Positions 59,681 to 64,000 of a stretch of 64,000 nt of DNA are shown in pieces. A model generated the notes under the pieces. That model was given only the letters and a program-made list of their open reading frames with translations, was not told the DNA's origin and did not search any database. This DNA is from Parapristionchus giblindavisi (Eukaryota; Nematoda; Chromadorea; Rhabditida; Diplogasteridae): the NCBI GenBank assembly GCA_943737045.1, contig CALSFV010000029.1:248001-312000 (forward strand). The letters run 5' to 3'. Position numbers and translations under genes: made by a program. Position 1 is the stretch's first letter. The number at the start of each line of letters is the position of its first letter.

Positions 59681-60824
59681 ATGGCTGGCACCTACCATAA
59701 AAGCTTCAAAGGTCTCGCAGCGTTCCCAAAGATCGAACAGGTACATCTTAGCATGATTATCTTGCTACATCATACATCTCATTTAAGGATGCAATGGCAC
59801 TAATGAGGGCCTGCCTATTTGGCAAGGTCGTGGCCGATCGCGACTACTATAGAGCAACAAGGCCTGGTATGAGGGTAGAGGACGATCATCTAATTGATTC
59901 AGCAGATGAGCGGAAACAGTATAAAGAATTAAAAAATATACTAATAAAGGTATAATTAAGAAATGCATATAATTTTATATTTAGTGTTGTAAATTTCTAG
60001 ATTTCGAAAAGATCATCAACCCAGTTCAAACATACTGGGCATTTGGCTAACCAATTGAAAGTGAATATTAATTCTGGATTTGCTGATCTACCCCGAATTG
60101 CCGAGGCACTCGGAGAACCCTATCGAATTATCGTGTTCAGATATGTGAGTACTTCATTGACATTTTTTCTTAGAAAAAAATTAAAAAACATTAAAGAATC
60201 CCGCTAGACGTATATGTGCACTCGAGTGGGCTAGTCCACGAGTAGGCACGAAGCCCATTCACCTCGTAACTGATGGTCATAACTGGAATTGTCTAGCCAG
60301 TACCTTTGGTGTCTTCGAAGGAAAATTCTTTTGCAATTTCTGCTTGAAGACGTCTGCCAAAGTAACACATCATAGGTATTATACATGTTTATTATTCCGT
60401 TTTTTTTTTATAAATACTCTAAGATGCGAATATAAATGTGACGCTTGTGATCTACCTCTATTATTTGGAAGATGTATTGGTGGCCCTGTTAGGACATGCG
60501 AAGATTGCAATTTTACTTTCCTATCGGAGGTAATCGGAATCTATACATTTATTTGTTTATTAATCTCTATTTCCAGAGTTGCTATGAGAGACATAAGCAT
60601 GACCATCAGCATGGAAATAAAGTACATCTATCTCGATGTGCTAGAATCAAATCATGCCCCGAGTAAGTGTTATTTTCATTTTTATCGTCTGAAAAATGGG
60701 TTTCTTTAGATGTCTCGGGTGCTACAGAACCAGCAATGGTAAACATGTCACTTGCACCAAAAAGCAATTGGGTGTTCCAGCCCTCGGACAGCCCTCCGCA
60801 ACCCTCCTCGGTCAGCCGCTATAA
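59681..60824 (+). CDS. Polinton/adintovirus-like family B DNA polymerase, pre-palm part with Cys-rich region
   Basis: Seven exons: 59681-59740, 59788-59949, 60001-60144, 60197-60375, 60424-60529, 60577-60662, 60710-60824. All joins keep phase with GT/AG, introns are 47-52 bp, and there are 283 codons plus stop. ATG 59681 is the first in-frame start. From about residue 20, MALMRACLFGKVVADRD matches the polymerase block often written LxRALVVxxAxxD. IHLVTDGHNWNCL and FFCNFCLK follow near residues 145-170. A cysteine/histidine series comes next (CEYKCDAC, RTCEDCNF, CYERHKHDH, CPECLGCYR), as in the zinc-rich insert of Polinton polymerases. The palm motifs of an active enzyme are missing and the frame ends at TAA. 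The intact splicing and open frame argue against a very old pseudogene. Confidence 0.65.
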
Positions 60825-60863
60825 GAAGACCTAAAATGCACATATAAATCATTATCACATTCA

Positions 60864-61109
60864 TTGTATGTTATGAACAGTCGTATGTATAAACTCTATT
60901 ATGATCTTAAAGAGCATACTGCGTTCACATCAGCAGCACCTATAGCTTCAAAAGCCAGAGTACCGATAGAAAAAGTTGACAAAGCTATAGAAGATCAAGA
61001 TGCATATATACTTTTCAGAAAGTATAGACAAAACTATCCACGGTCAAAGACTCGGGGGTTATCCGTGGGACAGACAATACAGGCCGATTTGGCCGATTTC
61101 CAAAAGTAG
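60864..61109 (+). pseudogene. Polinton-type integrase, N-terminal fragment
   Basis: The 81-codon frame contains YKLYYDLKEHTAF, ARVPIEKVDKAIEDQDAY, YRQNYPRSKT and QTIQADLADF. This order (YY..P, a helix-turn-helix-like part ending QDAYxL, a FPR-like step, then Q-ADL-D with the first catalytic aspartate) is that of Polinton/Maverick integrases, which insert the element with a retroviral-type DDE core. A stop follows at 61107-61109. KRYND after it in the same frame looks like the decayed continuation, and the rest of the core is not recognisable. It lies 40 bp after the polymerase-like gene, same strand. Confidence 0.65.
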
Positions 61110-61199
61110 AAACGTTACAACGACTTGTATTCGTATTGTTAACAGTACTAAAAAATCTAGAAATCAGCCACTAATGCTGCATTTGTGATCTAGAAACAA

Positions 61200-62960
61200 T
61201 ACATATTGGAAATCTTAATAGTAGACATACGCTAAGATATTTATTAATTTGTATAATAGTACTAACGCTGTGGCACACAACTATGTTTCTGTTCATTTCA
61301 TTGGACTAGCATGAGATATAAAGTGAATAGCTAAAGAATGTAGATCTTGCAGTACACACCCTATCGATATTGGATGATCGGTGGTGGTTGATATGATGGG
61401 TTTATACACTTTCCATTATGTAAATGCACCTATACAAAAACATAGTCCGAACCTGTTGTCCCGTTTGTTTTTCTATTATTTTGAGACGGACGCTGATGAA
61501 ATACATGTTTAATACATGTATGTGACACACTGTCTATAGGTGAAATCATGGTCTTCTATAGTGTTTTCGTTGTCAAAGTCTTTTCAGGTAACGAACGTCC
61601 AAACCTCACTTATTGATATAGTGTACATAGTTATTATGTTTCATGAAGGGTGAGTTATAAAATAATTTAGGGTACTTCATAGTTGAATAATGTTTCTTTT
61701 GAAGGTCGGCTAAATCATATAATTTCGTTGTGAGGACATGTAGATAGCAAAAATCATTCTACATACCGTGCACTATTTCATTCAACTTATTGTCCGCTAA
61801 AATCATGAATGAATAACACTAAATGTTAATTTCTATAACCGGTAAAAGGCACGTTTTTGAATGGTAAAGATATCGAAAATGTAAGTGGGAAACCTCCCGG
61901 TACGGTACTTTATAATTACTGAGCTACACTGATGCCTCTCGAATCTAATAGTAGTAAACAGAAATCAACATTGTTGGGCCCACGAGATAGTATATTACAC
62001 CAAATCAGCCTTTGATACTTCATTACCACGAGTAACACTTTCACAATGTAGGACATCTTAACTGTTCCAATCAACACAAACAATCATGACAATCTGTATA
62101 ATTATTATTTGATCACATACTGATTTATGTAATATAGCATAATCATGAACCATTTAAATGTCGAACTGTGAACTATTTTATGCAGTCAAATGGATGTATA
62201 TCACGCAAGAGTGTACAGAACCGCCCAACTCTCCGTAATGATATGATGAAATGCATATCATTGATCAAACACGACATTAACGCGATCATACATGAAAATA
62301 CCAAAATCTTGTTTAAGTTTACATTTATCCATGGTAATTCACACATCTAAGGCGCTTCTAAAATGATTTATCGAATAATATGTAGATAGATTTGCTTTGC
62401 AAGGAGTTATATGTATATGTTTTCATGCGTTTGCCACAGATATACCTACTATTTCATTGTTCAAACTAGCATGAGGCTATTATAAAAACCGACGACGTTG
62501 AAATGGTTATGCTTAAAAACAATCATGTTCAAATTACAAACTTAAAGAATGTCAAAATCTATCTGGTGTGATTGAATGTAAAATGTATAAGTTTAGATCT
62601 ATTATAATACAACATCATAGTCTATCATTCATATTCTCAATGCAATGTGTTACAAATTTATCTTATTCTTGGAGAATCATGAGGTGTTTACTCGAACAAC
62701 TATGTTGTCTCATTAATAATTCAAACAATATGCATTTCTATTATAAGAAATGGCCCAAAATAAGGATTTATAGATTCTAAGTAATGGTCACTTGAAAATC
62801 GTCATGTTGTAAGTTCCGGGTACAACCAACCAGTTTCCGATATACTATTAACTTGAACAGGACCTTCCAACAGATTACCTAGAACATCACGACCGCATAG
62901 CTCAATCATCACAACTTCAGTTTATTTTCAGAAAATTAGACACTATTGAAATGGTTAATT
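61200..62960. other. AT-rich, no supported gene
   Basis: Only short open frames without motifs. No capsid, protease, packaging ATPase or polymerase palm could be recognised on either strand. Confidence 0.5.
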
Positions 62961-62968
62961 TATGGTAG

Positions 62969-63145
62969 AAAGTGAGAAAGACTTCCGGTTTATTAAACAA
63001 CACCAATCTGCTTACAAAAGCAATCTACAATCGTTTACTCCAACACCGGATAGCCAGAGCAGAATTTCAAGAACAGGTTCTTCAAGAATACAAAAAATAT
63101 AACAGCCAGATTAGTGATTTCTACGCTAGAAACACACCCCAGTAG
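62969..63145 (+). CDS. possible 3'-terminal exon of an unknown gene
   Basis: A frame of 58 codons plus stop begins after an AG acceptor-like TATGGTAG and ends in TAG. AATAAA lies 115 bp later (63260-63265). The product is charged and helical in look (HRIARAEFQEQVLQEYKKYN). No upstream exon could be joined, so it may be chance. Confidence 0.25.
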   Translation, partial: KVRKTSGLLNNTNLLTKAIYNRLLQHRIARAEFQEQVLQEYKKYNSQISDFYARNTPQ

Positions 63146-63593
63146 TTAACTGACTGCATATTTAAAAGCTGCATGAGTAGTGATAATACAGAAATGGATT
63201 CTTTATGTATGGCTAAGATTATCATATTTTTTGAATAATTCATATTATAACCATGAATTAATAAACAAAATAAAAATACAGGTGTGTCATTGATTTTGTA
63301 ATACAGCTATACATTACACACTAATGAACACCTTTCAATACTTTCAATAGTTGCCTTATTTATTGATGAGGAGAGAAATATCCACAAATCTTACAATTAT
63401 TCGATCAATAGTTTGGTTTTACTGGTGATAGGAAACACCAATGAATCTAGTACTATATACCGCTTACATCTAAATATTGCCTATGATGTTTATTAAAAAT
63501 GATCATTATGCAACACGTGTTGTGAGCTCAATGTAGACACAAAGATGTATGGTCTATTAACAAATCTTCAATTAAACTCTAAATATTATATTT

Positions 63594-64000
63594 TATCTGC
63601 TATGCATTCATACATAAAGATATGTCAAAATCTTTCAAGGTACACATAATAACCACTACATAACCATGACATGACCAAACATAACATACCCATTACATAA
63701 CCATGGCATGACCAAACATAGCCTAAACATAACCTTGGCATGGCATTGATTATTGTATTCTATTTTATCTGTTACGCACTCACACGTAAAGATATGTCAA
63801 AATCTTTCAAGGTATACATAATAACCAATACATAACCATGTCATAACCAAACATAACATAACCATGTCATAACCAAACATAACATAACCATGTCATAACC
63901 AAACATAACATAACCATGACATAACCATGACATAACCAAACATAACATAACCATGACATAACCATGACATAACCAAACATAGCATAACCATAACCATAAC
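63594..64000. repeat. ~170 bp direct duplication running into ATAACC-rich tandem repeats
   Basis: 63594-63700 and 63764-63870 share AAGATATGTCAAAATCTTTC and ATAATAACCA. From 63700 onward CATAACCATGACATAACCAA and CATAACATAACCATG units repeat to the window end. The unit is not the nematode telomere repeat TTAGGC. Confidence 0.92.

Noticed and set aside
63640..64000. Telomere
   Set aside because: ATAACC/CATGAC units are irregular and do not match TTAGGC/GCCTAA; only isolated GCCTAA-like matches occur.

Overview
The window is eukaryotic and most probably from a rhabditid nematode. Introns are about 45-55 bp and end in TTTTCAG-type acceptors. One gene encodes a tyrosine kinase of the nematode cytoplasmic type, and a RING/B-box gene pair resembles the Caenorhabditis RING/B-box proteins. 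No species can be named from sequence alone. Most of the window is repeats and mobile DNA; only a few genes are convincing, all assembled here from exons and splice sites.

Layout. 1-1.1 kb: 3' end of a protein tyrosine kinase gene (+). 3.5-11.1 kb: nested foldback and MITE elements, including a 3.4 kb element with a TA target duplication and a 2.1 kb foldback element whose inverted arms are two arrays of a 16 bp unit. 11.1-24.6 kb: a large inverted duplication carrying two divergent copies of a RING/B-box/coiled-coil (TRIM-like) gene. The left copy (-) is invaded by several elements, one of which holds a broken LINE; the right copy (+) is mostly uninterrupted. Because the copies are paralogous, several insertions have both filled and empty sites inside the window. 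24.6-32 kb: dispersed repeats, a decayed mariner-type transposase and MITEs.

32.0-55.7 kb: one uninterrupted satellite array of about 74 copies of a ~321 bp monomer, with clear higher-order repeats of 2, 3, 6 and 7 monomers. 55.7-58.9 kb: duplicated GC-box/CCAAT segments, CT-rich simple sequence and duplicated CCAAT/TATA-like modules.

59.0-61.1 kb: a Polinton/Maverick-derived cluster. Two divergent multi-exon genes have open, phase-consistent exons. The (+) gene resembles the part of a Polinton/adintovirus-type family B DNA polymerase that precedes the catalytic palm, with its cysteine-rich region; the (-) gene may match the polymerase N-terminal domain. Directly downstream lies an N-terminal piece of a Polinton-type integrase. 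This is the best candidate for an unusual system: either a rearranged Polinton relic or polymerase fragments retained as separate genes. 61.2-64 kb is AT-rich, with at most one weak exon, and ends in ATAACC-rich tandem repeats.
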